The position numbers and the translations under genes are program-made. Source: Actinacidiphila sp. DG2A-62 (GTDB taxonomy: Bacteria; Actinomycetota; Actinomycetes; Streptomycetales; Streptomycetaceae). Taken from it: a stretch of 64,000 nucleotides of DNA. The notes under the pieces were generated by a model. It did no database searches, was not told where the DNA came from, and saw nothing but the letters and a program-made list of their open reading frames with translations. The DNA lies in assembly GCF_035825295.1 (NCBI RefSeq), contig NZ_JAYMGI010000002.1, positions 3,291,001 to 3,355,000 on the forward strand, written 5' to 3'. Below, one piece after another: positions 18,279 to 27,003 of this stretch (position 1 is the stretch's first letter; every line of letters begins with the position of its first letter).

Positions 18279-18342
18279 CATGTCGTCACCTGTTTTTTAT
18301 GATCATGCAGTACCCTGTCCCGCCACCCTGAGAGGTCGAACG

Positions 18343-18864
18343 GTGCCCGCTCGTATGGAAGTGCAGGTCAGCCCTGGTGAAGAGAGGGATCTGGCCGCGC
18401 TCACGGAGATCTACAACCACTACATCCGCGAGACCGCCATCACGTTCGACATCACTCCCGTCACCCCCGGTGAGCGCCGGCCGTGGCTGCTCTCCCACCC
18501 TGAAGACGGCCCGCACCGCCTGCTGGTTGCTCGACGGCCGGGACCGGGAGGCCAGGTGCTCGGTTACGCGACCAGCAGCGCGTTCCGACCGAAGGCCGCC
18601 TATGCGACATCGGTGGAGACGAGCATCTATCTGGCGCCGGGCGCGGGCGGCGGCGGCATCGGCACTCTCTTGTACGAGCGGCTGTTCGCGGCACTGGAGG
18701 ACGAGGACGTCCACCGCGCGTACGCGGGCGTCACCTTGCCGAACGAGGCGTCGATACGCCTCCATCGCCGGTTCGGATTCGAGCAGGTCGGCGTGTACCG
18801 GGAGGTGGGCCGCAAGTTCGGCGTCTACCACGACGTCGCGTGGTTCGAGAAGCGGCTGGACTGA
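18343..18864 (+). CDS. GNAT acetyltransferase, phosphinothricin-acetyltransferase-like
   Basis: 173-residue GNAT enzyme of the PAT/MddA type, which acetylates amino groups of small molecules such as methionine derivatives or phosphinothricin. It shows ALTEIYNHYIRETAITFD (the PAT N-terminal signature), YATSVETSIYLAPGAGGGGI (acetyl-CoA loop with GxGGGGIG) and NEASIRLHRRFGFEQVGVYR followed by GRKFGVYHDVAWFEK. GTG 18343 has AGAGG eight bases upstream; ATG 18355 is the alternative. It is divergent from hrdD. Substrate unknown; resistance to phosphinothricin is only a family possibility. Confidence 0.88.
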   Translation: MPARMEVQVSPGEERDLAALTEIYNHYIRETAITFDITPVTPGERRPWLLSHPEDGPHRLLVARRPGPGGQVLGYATSSAFRPKAAYATSVETSIYLAPGAGGGGIGTLLYERLFAALEDEDVHRAYAGVTLPNEASIRLHRRFGFEQVGVYREVGRKFGVYHDVAWFEKRLD

Positions 18865-18912
18865 ACGCAGCCGGCGCCCCGCGGGCACCTTCCGGCACCC
18901 CTGATCCACTGT

Positions 18913-18970
18913 TTGAAGTTTCAATCACTCAGGACTAGGGTCGTGACTGTCGATACGCTTGAAACTTCAA
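18913..18970 (+). promoter_or_regulatory. Paired MarR-type operators upstream of the dioxygenase gene
   Basis: TTGAAGTTTCAA (18913-18924) and TTGAAACTTCAA (18959-18970) are reverse complements of each other and each is nearly palindromic (TTGAA...TTCAA). The second abuts the Shine-Dalgarno AAGGAGG. The same 12-mer pattern, TTGAACTTTCAA, is in front of the MarR gene at 23329. TTGAA-type palindromes are typical for MarR dimers, so I infer repression of the dioxygenase gene. Confidence 0.68.
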
Positions 18971-18981
18971 GGAGGCCCGCC

Positions 18982-19767
18982 ATGGTCGCAGCGGTCGAGG
19001 GGCGGATGCCCGCCCTGTATCTCTCGCACGGCGCGCCGCCGCTCGCCGACGATCCGGTGTGGCCGGGCGAACTGGCCGCCTGGGCGTCCGCGCTGCCGCG
19101 CCCGAAGGCGATCCTGGTCGTCTCCGCCCACTGGGAGGAGGCGCCGCTGGCGATCGGCGCGACCACCACACTGCCGCTGGTCTACGACTTCTGGGGCTTC
19201 CCCGAGCACTACTACCGGGTCGCCTACGAGGCGCCGGGCGCCCCGGCGCTCGCCGAGGACGTGCGCAAGCTGCTGCGCGGCGCCGGACGCCCGGTGCAGG
19301 ACGTGCCGGACCGCGGCCTGGACCACGGCGCGTACGTGCCGCTGGTCGAGATGTACCCGGACGCCGACGTACCGGTGCTCCAGGTGTCTCTGCCGACACT
19401 GGACCCGGCCGGGCTCTTCGACATCGGGCGGCGACTCGCGCCGCTGCGCGACGAGGGCGTGCTGATCATGGGCAGCGGCTTCTTCACCCACAACCTGGCG
19501 GCGCTGCGGCACGCCGGGGACGGGCCGCCGAGCTGGTCGGCGGAGTTCGACGACTGGGGGCGCCGCGCGCTGGCGGCGCAGGACGTCGACGCCCTGCTGG
19601 ACTTCGCGCACACCGCGCCCGCCGGGCGGCTGGCGCACCCGCGGACCGAGCACTTCGCCCCGCTGTTCGTTACGCTCGGCGCGGCCGAGTCCGAACTCGG
19701 CAGTCAGCGCAGCGTCATCGACGGTTTCTGGATGGGGCTGGCCAAACGTTCCGTCCAGCTCGGCTGA
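18982..19767 (+). CDS. LigB/DODA-type extradiol ring-cleavage dioxygenase
   Basis: 261-residue class III extradiol dioxygenase homologue, cleaving catechol-type rings with Fe(II) or Zn(II). It shows MPALYLSHGAPPLADD with the first metal His, ILVVSAHWEE with the second, DRGLDHGAYVPLVEMYPDAD with the catalytic His, and GSGFFTHNLAAL. The pattern matches the YgiD/4,5-DOPA dioxygenase clade. ATG 18982 follows AAGGAGG directly after an operator-like palindrome. The lipoprotein gene starts 19 bp downstream, so the two may be co-transcribed. Confidence 0.9.
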   Translation: MVAAVEGRMPALYLSHGAPPLADDPVWPGELAAWASALPRPKAILVVSAHWEEAPLAIGATTTLPLVYDFWGFPEHYYRVAYEAPGAPALAEDVRKLLRGAGRPVQDVPDRGLDHGAYVPLVEMYPDADVPVLQVSLPTLDPAGLFDIGRRLAPLRDEGVLIMGSGFFTHNLAALRHAGDGPPSWSAEFDDWGRRALAAQDVDALLDFAHTAPAGRLAHPRTEHFAPLFVTLGAAESELGSQRSVIDGFWMGLAKRSVQLG

Positions 19768-19786
19768 AGAGGAAGACACCCACTCC

Positions 19787-20464
19787 ATGCAGAAACGACG
19801 CATCGCGATCGGTGCGGCCGTGCTGGCCGCCGCCGTGAGCCTGGCCGCGTGCGGTTCGGACGGCTCGTCGCACTCCCAGGGCGGTTCCACGGACGCCAAG
19901 GGCGGCGGCTCGGCCTCGGCCCCCGCCTCCTCGTCCCCGTCAGGGTCCTCGGCGCCCTCGGGGTCCTCCGACGGCAAGCCCGCCGCGCCCGCCGTGTCCT
20001 GGCCCGCGCCCGCCGACGCCTCCGCACAGGTCAAGGCCGCGGGGCTGCCGATGCTCGGCCAGGAGGGCCAGGTGCTGCACATCCACACCCACCTGGACGT
20101 GTTCGTGGACGGCAAAGCCGTCACCGTCCCCGCCGAGATCGGCATCGACGAGCTGAGGCAGCAGATCAGCCCGCTGCACACGCACGACACCTCGGGCGTG
20201 GTGCACATCGAGTCCCCGGTGAAGAAGGACTTCACCCTCGGGGAGTTCATGACCGAGTGGAACGTGCCCATCTCCGCGCACTCCCTGGGCACGCTGAAGA
20301 CCGGCGGCGGCAAGACGCTGCGCGTCTATGTCGACGGCAAGGAGTACGGCGGCGACCCCGCGGCGCTCAAGCTGGTCGCCCACGACGAGATCGCCATCGT
20401 GTACGGCTCGCCCGCGAACAAGGTACGCGTCCCCGCCTCGTACAACTGGCCCGAGGGCCTTTAG
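19787..20464 (+). CDS. Secreted lipoprotein, unknown function, His-rich core
   Basis: 225 residues. MQKRRIAIGAAVLAAAVSLAAC is a type II signal peptide with lipobox LAAC (Cys22), followed by about 45 residues of Ser/Gly/Pro linker. The folded part contains VLHIHTHLDVFVDGKAVTVP and SPLHTHDTSGVVHIES, giving HxHxH and HTH clusters that could bind a metal, then YNWPEGL at the end. I do not recognise a named family with a function; similar proteins occur in actinobacteria. It follows the dioxygenase gene by 19 bp, and a strong hairpin ends the unit. Confidence 0.75.
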   Translation: MQKRRIAIGAAVLAAAVSLAACGSDGSSHSQGGSTDAKGGGSASAPASSSPSGSSAPSGSSDGKPAAPAVSWPAPADASAQVKAAGLPMLGQEGQVLHIHTHLDVFVDGKAVTVPAEIGIDELRQQISPLHTHDTSGVVHIESPVKKDFTLGEFMTEWNVPISAHSLGTLKTGGGKTLRVYVDGKEYGGDPAALKLVAHDEIAIVYGSPANKVRVPASYNWPEGL

Positions 20465-20482
20465 CCGCCGGCTCGCCCTTAA

Positions 20483-20534
20483 ACGGCGACGCCCCGCCTC
20501 CTTCGGGTGACCGAAGGAGACGGGACATCGCCGT
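20483..20534. terminator. Bidirectional hairpin between convergent genes
   Basis: CTCCTTCGG (20498-20506), loop GTGA, CCGAAGGAG (20511-20519) is a perfect 9-bp stem, extended outward by ACGGCGA (20483-20489) against TCGCCGT (20528-20534). It lies between the stops of the lipoprotein gene (20464) and the MFS gene (20595) and can serve both directions. Confidence 0.85.
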
Positions 20535-20594
20535 GGGTGCGGGCGCCGGGCCGGCTTCAGCGGAAGCGGGCCCGGCGGCGCGGGCGGCGCAGTC

Positions 20595-22100
20595 TCAGTG
20601 GGCGACGACCGGGATCGCGAAGTCCTCGGCGTTCTCGCCGTCCACGTGCTCGCCGGTGTTCTGGACCTCGGCGTCCACGAGGACGAAGGCCAGGACCGAC
20701 GCGAGCAGCAGGATGCCGAACGCCCAGTAGATCGCCACGGAGTAGCCGTGCACGGCGCTCTGGTTGATGAAGAGCTGGTTCTTCACGTCCGACGGGCTCT
20801 TGACGTGCGACTTGATCCACGAGGTGGTGGCGCTGGCCGCCAGGGTGTTCAGCAGCGCGGTGCCGATCGAGCCGCCGACCTGCTGCGAGGTGTTCACCAT
20901 GGCGGAGGCGACACCGGCGTCCTCCGGCCGCACGCCGTGCGTGGCCATGCTCATGGCCGGCATGAACGCGGTGCCCATGCCGAGGCCCATCAGGATCAGG
21001 CCGGGCAGCAGGACCGCCGCGTAGCTGGAGTCCACCTTGATCTGGGCGAGGATCACCATGCCGATGGAGGCGACCAGGAAGCCCGGCGCCATCAGCAGCC
21101 GCGGGCGGACCCGCAGCATCAACCGGGCGCCGATCTGGGTGGAGCCCACGATCATGCCGCCGACCATCGGCAGGAAGGCGAACCCGGACTTCAGCGCCGA
21201 GTAGCCCATGACCTGCTGCAGGTAGTAGGTCAGGAACAGGAAGAGGCCGAACATGCCGATGATGGCCAGGCCCAGCGAGAGGTAGACACCGCCGCGGTTG
21301 CGCTCGGTGACCACGCGCAGCGGCAGCAGCGGCGCCTTGACGCGTCCCTCGACCACCGCGAACGCCACCAGGAGGACCGCGGACGCCACGAACAGGCCGA
21401 TGGTGATGCCGGCGCCCCAGCCGTCGCTCTCGGCGCGGCTGAAGCCGTAGACCAGGGCGACCAGGCCCGCGCTGGCAAGGATGACACCGGGGATGTCGAG
21501 CCTGTTGCGGTTGCGTCCGTACTCCGGCTCGCGGATGACGGTCGCGGCGCCGATGACGGCGGTGACGGCGAAGGCGATGTTGACGAACAGGGCCCAGCGC
21601 CAGTTCAGGTACTCGGTGAGGACGCCGCCCAGGATCAGGCCGACGGCCGCGCCGGCGCCGGCGATGGCGCCGTAGATACCGAACGCCTTCGCGCGCTCCT
21701 TGGCGTCGGTGAACATCACCGCGAGCAGCGACAGCGCGGCGGGCGCCAGCAGTGCGCCGAAGACGCCCTGGAGGGCGCGGGCGCCGAGCAGCATCGCGGT
21801 GTTGACCGCGGCGCCGCCGACTGCGGACGCGGCGGCGAAGCCGAGCAGGCCCACCACGAAGGTGTTCTTGCGTCCCCACAGGTCGGCCACGCGGCCGCCG
21901 AAGAGCAGGAGACCGCCGAACGCCAGGGTGTAGGCGGTGACGACCCACTGGCGGTTGCCGTCGGAGATGCCGAGGTCGGCCTGGGCGGACGGCAGGGCGA
22001 TGTTCACGACGGTGGCGTCGAGAACCACCATCAGCTGGGCGATGGCGATGAATATGAGCGCTGTCCAGCGCTTCGGATCGGCTTGAGGTGTTTCTGGCAT
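20595..22100 (-). CDS. DHA2-family (EmrB/QacA) MFS drug efflux transporter
   Basis: 501-residue, 14-helix drug:proton antiporter. It shows AQLMVVLDATVVNIALPSAQ (motif D1, helix 1), RVADLWGRKNTFVVG (motif A), RALQGVFGALLAPAALSLLA (helix 4) and GGVLTEYLNWRWALFVNI (motif C region). Start ATG is complement of 22098-22100 (MPETPQADPKRWTALIFIAI). A TetR gene lies upstream on the same strand with a 406-bp gap containing a 9-bp inverted repeat, suggesting TetR control. It closely resembles the second pump at 24851, sharing the DATxVNIALPSAQ, NRQW and DAGVASAMVNTSQQVGGSIG segments, so the two are likely paralogues. Confidence 0.93.
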   Translation of the reverse strand: MPETPQADPKRWTALIFIAIAQLMVVLDATVVNIALPSAQADLGISDGNRQWVVTAYTLAFGGLLLFGGRVADLWGRKNTFVVGLLGFAAASAVGGAAVNTAMLLGARALQGVFGALLAPAALSLLAVMFTDAKERAKAFGIYGAIAGAGAAVGLILGGVLTEYLNWRWALFVNIAFAVTAVIGAATVIREPEYGRNRNRLDIPGVILASAGLVALVYGFSRAESDGWGAGITIGLFVASAVLLVAFAVVEGRVKAPLLPLRVVTERNRGGVYLSLGLAIIGMFGLFLFLTYYLQQVMGYSALKSGFAFLPMVGGMIVGSTQIGARLMLRVRPRLLMAPGFLVASIGMVILAQIKVDSSYAAVLLPGLILMGLGMGTAFMPAMSMATHGVRPEDAGVASAMVNTSQQVGGSIGTALLNTLAASATTSWIKSHVKSPSDVKNQLFINQSAVHGYSVAIYWAFGILLLASVLAFVLVDAEVQNTGEHVDGENAEDFAIPVVAH

Positions 22101-22506
22101 AACGGGTCTCACTAAGGATGCGGAGTGACAGGACGTGGGGACGTTTGTCAGCAAGGGTGGTGCTGGTGGTGCCGGTGAAGGCGTCCGGGCCGTGTGGCTG
22201 CTGCCCGGCGACGGCTCCGGCGCCGACGTGATGAGCGGACTTCTCTCACGTTGCCGATTGTCGGGTACGGCACTGACAATCGGGCTCCCCGGCCCCCCGG
22301 CCGGTGGTCGGTGTACGGCGATGATCTGCGATGGACGGCGTCACGGTGTCGACGGCGTCAACGGCGTCGACTGCGGTCTGCCACCACGGGCGGCGGCGCC
22401 GGCGTGCGCTCCCGCAGGACTGTGCGGCGCGCCGTGCCCGCGCGGTGTGCCGCGACGAACCCGCCAACGCTATAGCCGGACAGTCGGCGTGTGCGACTGG
22501 TTATTT
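22101..22506. other. 406-bp gap between TetR and efflux gene
   Basis: No coding sequence is supported here. It contains the 30-bp inverted repeat at 22254-22283, and beside the TetR stop an AGTCG/CGACT repeat and a TATAGC box on the minus strand that could belong to the efflux promoter. Confidence 0.5.
22254..22283. promoter_or_regulatory. Putative TetR operator
   Basis: CCGATTGTC (22254-22262) and GACAATCGG (22275-22283) are perfect 9-bp arms separated by 12 bases. The site lies between the TetR gene and the efflux gene, about 155 bp upstream of the efflux ATG. The geometry, two widely separated half-sites, fits a TetR dimer or pair of dimers. The regulator assignment is inferred from neighbourhood only. 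Confidence 0.5.
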
Positions 22507-23154
22507 TCAGGCCTTCAGGTCCTCCAAGGTCGCGGCGGAGCCCTCGAGCACCGACTGCGCCGGGGCGCGCAGCCCGTCGAGGAAGATCTGCAGGTGCCGG
22601 TGGACGAAGCGGTCCAGGCCGGCGCAGCGGGTGCCCGGCAGCGGCCGGGTGAGCTGCGTCAGCGCGATCATCAGGTCGCCGACGGCTATGTCGGCGCGCA
22701 GCCGTCCCGTGCACTGGGCGCGGTCGACGATGGCGGCGACGGAGGCCTCCATCCGCCGCGTTCCCGCGGCGATCTCGCTGTCGCGCCGGTCGAACGCTTC
22801 GGAGAGCATCGGGCACAGCGCGCCCACGCGTTCCTCCGCCGCCTCGAAGACGAAGCGGTGGAGGGCGTCGAAGGCGTCCGGCTCCTCTGCGAGGGCGGCC
22901 TCGGCCCGCTGGGCGGTGCGCGTCATCACCGACAGGGCGACCTGACGGACCAGGTCGGCGCGGTCGGTGAAGTGGCGGTAGAGGGTGGCGTTGCCGACGC
23001 CGGCCCTGCGGGCCACCTCGTCCAGCGCCACGTCGGGCCCGTGCTCGACGATCGCCTCGCGCGCCGCTGCGATGATGCGCTCGCGGTTGCGGGTGGCGTC
23101 CGCGCGCAGCCGTACTGTGCGCGGTTTGACGCTGGCGACGGCATCCGTGGTCAC
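22507..23154 (-). CDS. TetR-family transcriptional regulator
   Basis: 215-residue repressor. The N-terminal HTH is complete: ATRNRERIIAAAREAIVEHG, then VALDEVARRAGVGNATLYRHFTDRADLV. The remaining 150 residues are the ligand-binding/dimer domain, with DAFDALHRFVFEAAEERVG and a run of helices, ending near HLQIFLDGLRA. GTG (complement of 23152-23154) follows AAAGGAG. The C-terminal domain resembles the TetR_C SCO0520-like type, but I am not certain of that. The obvious target is the DHA2 efflux pump directly downstream. Confidence 0.92.
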   Translation of the reverse strand: MTTDAVASVKPRTVRLRADATRNRERIIAAAREAIVEHGPDVALDEVARRAGVGNATLYRHFTDRADLVRQVALSVMTRTAQRAEAALAEEPDAFDALHRFVFEAAEERVGALCPMLSEAFDRRDSEIAAGTRRMEASVAAIVDRAQCTGRLRADIAVGDLMIALTQLTRPLPGTRCAGLDRFVHRHLQIFLDGLRAPAQSVLEGSAATLEDLKA

Positions 23155-23294
23155 AGCTGGCTCCTTTCGCGGTCGCTCCCGGTGAAGCGGAGACTCAGTC
23201 CCCGTTTCCTTCCACCGTGTGCAAACGGGGAGCCCCTCCCCGGATATTTCATCGCGGTGATGTGACCTGCATCACACTCGCATGCGACATTTTA

Positions 23295-23306
23295 TTGAAC
23301 TTTCAA
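23295..23306 (+). promoter_or_regulatory. MarR operator in the marR promoter
   Basis: TTGAACTTTCAA sits 22 bp before the MarR ATG and matches the two operators in front of the dioxygenase gene (TTGAAGTTTCAA, TTGAAACTTCAA) in 10 to 11 of 12 positions. Autoregulation of this MarR gene is the natural reading. Confidence 0.62.
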
Positions 23307-23328
23307 AGAGTGTCGGTATCATGGGCGC

Positions 23329-23805
23329 ATGGAATGGCTGACGGCGGAGGAGCAGGCGGCGTGGCGGGCCTTCCTGCAGGCCACCTATCTGCTGGAGGAC
23401 CACCTCGACCGCCAGCTGCAACGCGACGCGGGTATGCCGCATGTGTACTACGCGCTGCTGAGCACATTGTCAGAGACCCCCGGGCGCAGCATGCGGATGA
23501 CCGAGCTGGCCGAGCGCGTCAAGATCACCCGGTCACGGCTGTCGCATGCCGTCTCGCGGCTGGAGGGCAACGGCTGGCTGCGCCGGGAGAGCTGCCCGTC
23601 GGACCGGCGCGGGCAGATCGCCGTGCTCACGGACGCGGGCTACGACAAGGTTGTGGAGACCGCTCCCGGTCACGTCCAGGCGGTGCGCGGCGCGATCTTC
23701 GACCGGCTCAGCGCGGAGCAGACGGCGCAGCTCGGTGAGATCGCGCGGATCATCGCCGAGGGGCTGCACGGACCGGACGGCACGGACGTCCCCTGGCTGC
23801 GCTGA
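23329..23805 (+). CDS. MarR-family transcriptional regulator
   Basis: 158-residue winged-helix regulator. A dimerisation helix (AAWRAFLQATYLLEDHLDRQ) is followed by YYALLSTLSETPGRSMRMTE, the recognition region LAERVKITRSRLSHAVSRLE, and the wing WLRRESCPSDRRGQIAVLTD. Regulators of this type respond to phenolic or other small aromatic ligands. Its promoter carries TTGAACTTTCAA, and similar sites precede the ring-cleavage dioxygenase 4.3 kb away, a likely second target. It is convergent with the ABC ATPase gene; a GC-rich inverted repeat overlaps the two ends. Confidence 0.92.
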   Translation: MEWLTAEEQAAWRAFLQATYLLEDHLDRQLQRDAGMPHVYYALLSTLSETPGRSMRMTELAERVKITRSRLSHAVSRLEGNGWLRRESCPSDRRGQIAVLTDAGYDKVVETAPGHVQAVRGAIFDRLSAEQTAQLGEIARIIAEGLHGPDGTDVPWLR

Positions 23806-23826
23806 GGCCGCCGCGGCCTCACGGCC

Positions 23827-24684
23827 TCAGCCGCGGCCGGACCTGGCCAGCCAGCGCCCCTGGTGGTTGCCGACCTCGATGGGCCGGCCGAAGCACTCGG
23901 TCAGGTGAGCCGCCGTCAGCACCTCCTGCGCCCGCCCCGAGGTGAGCACCCGGCCGTCCTTGAGCAGCAGGACGTGCCCGATGGCCGGGGACAGCTCTTC
24001 GAGGTGGTGGGTGACGGTGATCGTCGCCAGGTTGGCGCGGGTGAGCGCGAGGCGGTGCATGGCGTCGATGAGGTCCTCGCGCGACGGCAGGTCGAGTGCG
24101 TTGAAGGGCTCGTCCAGCAGCAGCAGCGACGGGTCGGCCATCAGCGCGCGGGCGACCAGGATGCGGGCGCGCTGACCGCCGGAGCACACGCCGTACGGGC
24201 GCTCGGCCAGCTCCTTGATCTCCAGCTCGGCGAGCAGCGCGTGCGCGCGTTCGCGCACCTCGGCGTCGTACTTCCGCCACAGGGGCTGCACGGTGCCGGT
24301 GTGGCCGGTCAGGACGACGGTGTGGGCGGTGGCGTCCTGGGGCACCTTCTGGGCGGAGGACACCAGGCCGATGCGGGCGCGCAGCTCGCGCATGTCGACG
24401 CTGCCCAGGCGGTGGCCGAGGACCTCGACGGAGCCGGTGGTCGGGTGCATCAGCGCGCCGATCAGCCGCAGCGCGGTGGTCTTGCCCGCGCCGTTGGGTC
24501 CCAGCAGCGCCCAGTGCTCACCGGAGCGCACCGACCAGGTGACGTCGTCGAGGATGACCTGCCCTGTGGTGTAGCGGCGCACGCTCGCGGCGTGCAGGGC
24601 GGCGACGACAGGGGAGGCGCCGCGCGCGCCGTCGGAACCATGGGTGCTGTCGGCGCCCGGGGCGCCGGTGCCGGTGGCTGCCAT
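23827..24684 (-). CDS. ABC transporter ATP-binding protein (ModF/YlmA-like)
   Basis: 285-residue lone ABC ATPase. Walker A is GPNGAGKTT, the Q-loop is SSAQK, the signature reads CSGGQRARILVARAL instead of LSGGQ, and Walker B is LLLLDEPFNALD, followed by ITVTHHLEELSP with the switch His. The organisation resembles the single-domain ModF/YlmA group often found without a permease. No permease or binding protein is nearby, so substrate and even transport function are open. ATG is complement of 24682-24684. Confidence 0.9.
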   Translation of the reverse strand: MAATGTGAPGADSTHGSDGARGASPVVAALHAASVRRYTTGQVILDDVTWSVRSGEHWALLGPNGAGKTTALRLIGALMHPTTGSVEVLGHRLGSVDMRELRARIGLVSSAQKVPQDATAHTVVLTGHTGTVQPLWRKYDAEVRERAHALLAELEIKELAERPYGVCSGGQRARILVARALMADPSLLLLDEPFNALDLPSREDLIDAMHRLALTRANLATITVTHHLEELSPAIGHVLLLKDGRVLTSGRAQEVLTAAHLTECFGRPIEVGNHQGRWLARSGRG

Positions 24685-24850
24685 GACGGCACGATAGCTG
24701 TACGCGCCATCTTCCGGCCGGGGCGTTCCGCGATGTGGTCGCCGCCCCTGGAGCGTGCGCGCCGCCGATGTCGTCCCCTGGTGCCGCCGCGGGCGCAGAC
24801 GGGCGCGCCGGACACGCCGTCCCCTTAACGCCGGGTCGGCGTCGGAACGG

Positions 24851-26383
24851 TCACATCGGCACGGACGCGGACTCCGGGCTGGGATCGGACAGGCTCTTGG
24901 GGACGCCGCGGCGGTAGAGGACGAGGGTCACCAGGAAGCCCACCGCGAAGAACGCGGCCGACCACCAGTAGGCGACCGAGTAGCTGTGCAGCTGCGCCTG
25001 TGCGGCGACACCGGGCGACGGGCGCCTGGAGCTGGCGTAGTGGGCGGCGGCGCTGGTGGCCAGGGTGTTCAGCAGGGAGGTGCCGATGGAGCCGCCGACC
25101 TGCTGCGAGGTGTTCACCATGGCGGACGCGACGCCGGCGTCACGGGCCTCCACTCCCGCGGTCGCCAGGTTCATGCCGGTGGCGAAGATCGCGCCCAGAC
25201 CGAGGCCCATGATCAGCAGCGGCGGCATGACGTGCGCGGCGTAGGTGCTGTGGCCGTCCAGGGCGGTCAGCCAGGCCATGGCGCCGGCGGCCAGCAGCAT
25301 CCCGGTGGGGACGATGGGCTTGGCGCCGAAGCGCGGCACCAGGGAGTTGGTGGTGGTCACCGAGGTGATCATGATGACGGCGACCATCGGCAGGAACGCC
25401 AGTCCCGTCATCACCGGCGAGTACGACAAGGTGCGCTGCAGGTAGTACGTCAGGAACAGGAACACGCCGAACATCCCGGCGCCCGAGATGAACATCGCCA
25501 GGAACGACGCGCCGCGGTCCCGGTCGCCGACCACGCGCATCGGCAGCAGCGGGTGGCGGGCGCGGCGCTGCCAGGCCACGAAGGCGATCAGCAGCAGGCA
25601 GCCGGCCACCAGGAAGCCCCAGGTGCTGGTGGCGCCCCACTGGTGGCGTTCGGCGTTGGAGAAGCCGTAGACGATGCAGAACAGGCCGCCGGAGACCAGG
25701 ACCGCGCCGGGCAGGTCCAGGTCGGGGCGGTCGGCGGGGGCGCCGGACTGCAGCAGCCGCAGGCCGCCGAGGAACGCGATCAGGGCGAAGAACAGGTTGA
25801 CGTACAGGCACCAGCGCCAGTCCAGGTACTCGGTGAGCAGTCCGCCGAGCAGCAGCCCGACCGCGCCGCCGGCGCCCGCGACGGCGCCGTAGATGCCGAA
25901 CGCCTTCGCGCGCTCCTTGGGGTCGGTGAACGTCGTGGTCAGCAGCGACAGCGCGGCGGGCGCCAGCAGCGCGCCGAACAGGCCCTGCAGGGCGCGGGCG
26001 AGGACCAGCACCTCGAAGCTGGGCGCCGCGCCGCCGACGGCGGAGGCGACCGCGAAGCCGATCAGTCCCACCAGGAAGGTCGTCTTGCGCCCTATGAGGT
26101 CCGCGAGGCGACCGCCGAGCAGCAGCAGGGAGCCGAACGCCAGGGCGTAGGCGGTGACGATCCACTGCCGGTTGCCGTCGCTGAACCCGAGATCCTGCTG
26201 GGCGGAGGGCAACGCGATGTTCACGATGGTCGCGTCGAGGACCACCATCAACTGCGCGAGGGCGATGACGACGAGCACCCACCAGCGGTGGGACGGCGAG
26301 CCGTGGACGCCGCGTCGGCCCGATGGCCGCGGACCGACGCCTGCGGCGGTCGGTATGGAGCTGTCCTGGGTGCTACGGGCCAT
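24851..26383 (-). CDS. DHA2-family (EmrB/QacA) MFS drug efflux transporter
   Basis: 510-residue, 14-helix drug:proton antiporter. It shows AQLMVVLDATIVNIALPSAQ in helix 1, GGRLADLIGRKTTFLVGLIG (motif A), ALQGLFGALLAPAALSLLTT and GGLLTEYLDWRWCLYVNLFF. The ATG (complement of 26381-26383) follows AGGAG by 9 bases. It is very similar to the pump at 20595 along its length, so they are probably duplicates. No regulator adjoins it directly; TetR and MarR genes lie within 4 kb. Confidence 0.93.
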   Translation of the reverse strand: MARSTQDSSIPTAAGVGPRPSGRRGVHGSPSHRWWVLVVIALAQLMVVLDATIVNIALPSAQQDLGFSDGNRQWIVTAYALAFGSLLLLGGRLADLIGRKTTFLVGLIGFAVASAVGGAAPSFEVLVLARALQGLFGALLAPAALSLLTTTFTDPKERAKAFGIYGAVAGAGGAVGLLLGGLLTEYLDWRWCLYVNLFFALIAFLGGLRLLQSGAPADRPDLDLPGAVLVSGGLFCIVYGFSNAERHQWGATSTWGFLVAGCLLLIAFVAWQRRARHPLLPMRVVGDRDRGASFLAMFISGAGMFGVFLFLTYYLQRTLSYSPVMTGLAFLPMVAVIMITSVTTTNSLVPRFGAKPIVPTGMLLAAGAMAWLTALDGHSTYAAHVMPPLLIMGLGLGAIFATGMNLATAGVEARDAGVASAMVNTSQQVGGSIGTSLLNTLATSAAAHYASSRRPSPGVAAQAQLHSYSVAYWWSAAFFAVGFLVTLVLYRRGVPKSLSDPSPESASVPM

Positions 26384-27003
26384 GACGTGGGTCTCCTCGC
26401 GGCGACAGCGCTCCCCCGCCCCTTCCACGCTAGGTGCACCCATCCGGAGCCGCCACGCGGGCCGGGAGCCCCGCGGCGCCCGGTCCCCGTACCGGTCGCC
26501 GCGGCGGCCCCCGGGCGCCCGCCGGTCTCCGGCCCGCCGGTCCGCCCTGGGGACGGGCCGGCGCACGGGAGAAACCGACCGCGACCGTCATCGGTCGACC
26601 GTCCCTGGTGGCGATGACGGTCACGGCGTGTTCGGCCGCGGACTCGACGCGGCTCGGACATGACGATGCGTAACCGCCCCTCCGATACGGCTAACTCACG
26701 GCCACCCGTTTGGCGTGACCCGATGAGCGGATCTGCGGACCGGGGTGTACACGCGCGGGTGACGTGCGCGGCGGGCGGCTGACGCCCAGGGGTGCGCCTT
26801 GCGAGCGGCCCACGGATGCGCCTGCGGGCGGCACGTACGGGTGACCGGCGACGACCCGCGCACGCCGGCGGCGGTTCGCGCGCTCGTACACCCATGCGGG
26901 CATGCGCCCGTACGCAGTAATCGCGCGCGCGGACGAGCGCTCACCGCCGTTTTCTGATGATCACAGGATCGGCTGCGACAGGACGGCGGCGAGGGGTACG
27001 CGG
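26384..27003. other. 620-bp gap between divergent membrane protein genes
   Basis: I see no supported gene. A 64-codon minus-strand frame (26430-26624) lacks family features and has a Pro/Gly/Arg-rich composition. The stretch should hold the promoters of the efflux gene (left) and the membrane protein (right), but no clear -10/-35 pair or operator stands out. Confidence 0.4.

Noticed and set aside
26430..26624. 64-codon minus-strand frame (MTVIATRDGRPMTVAVGFSR)
   Set aside because: No Shine-Dalgarno, Pro/Gly-rich second half, no recognisable family; it lies in an intergenic region.
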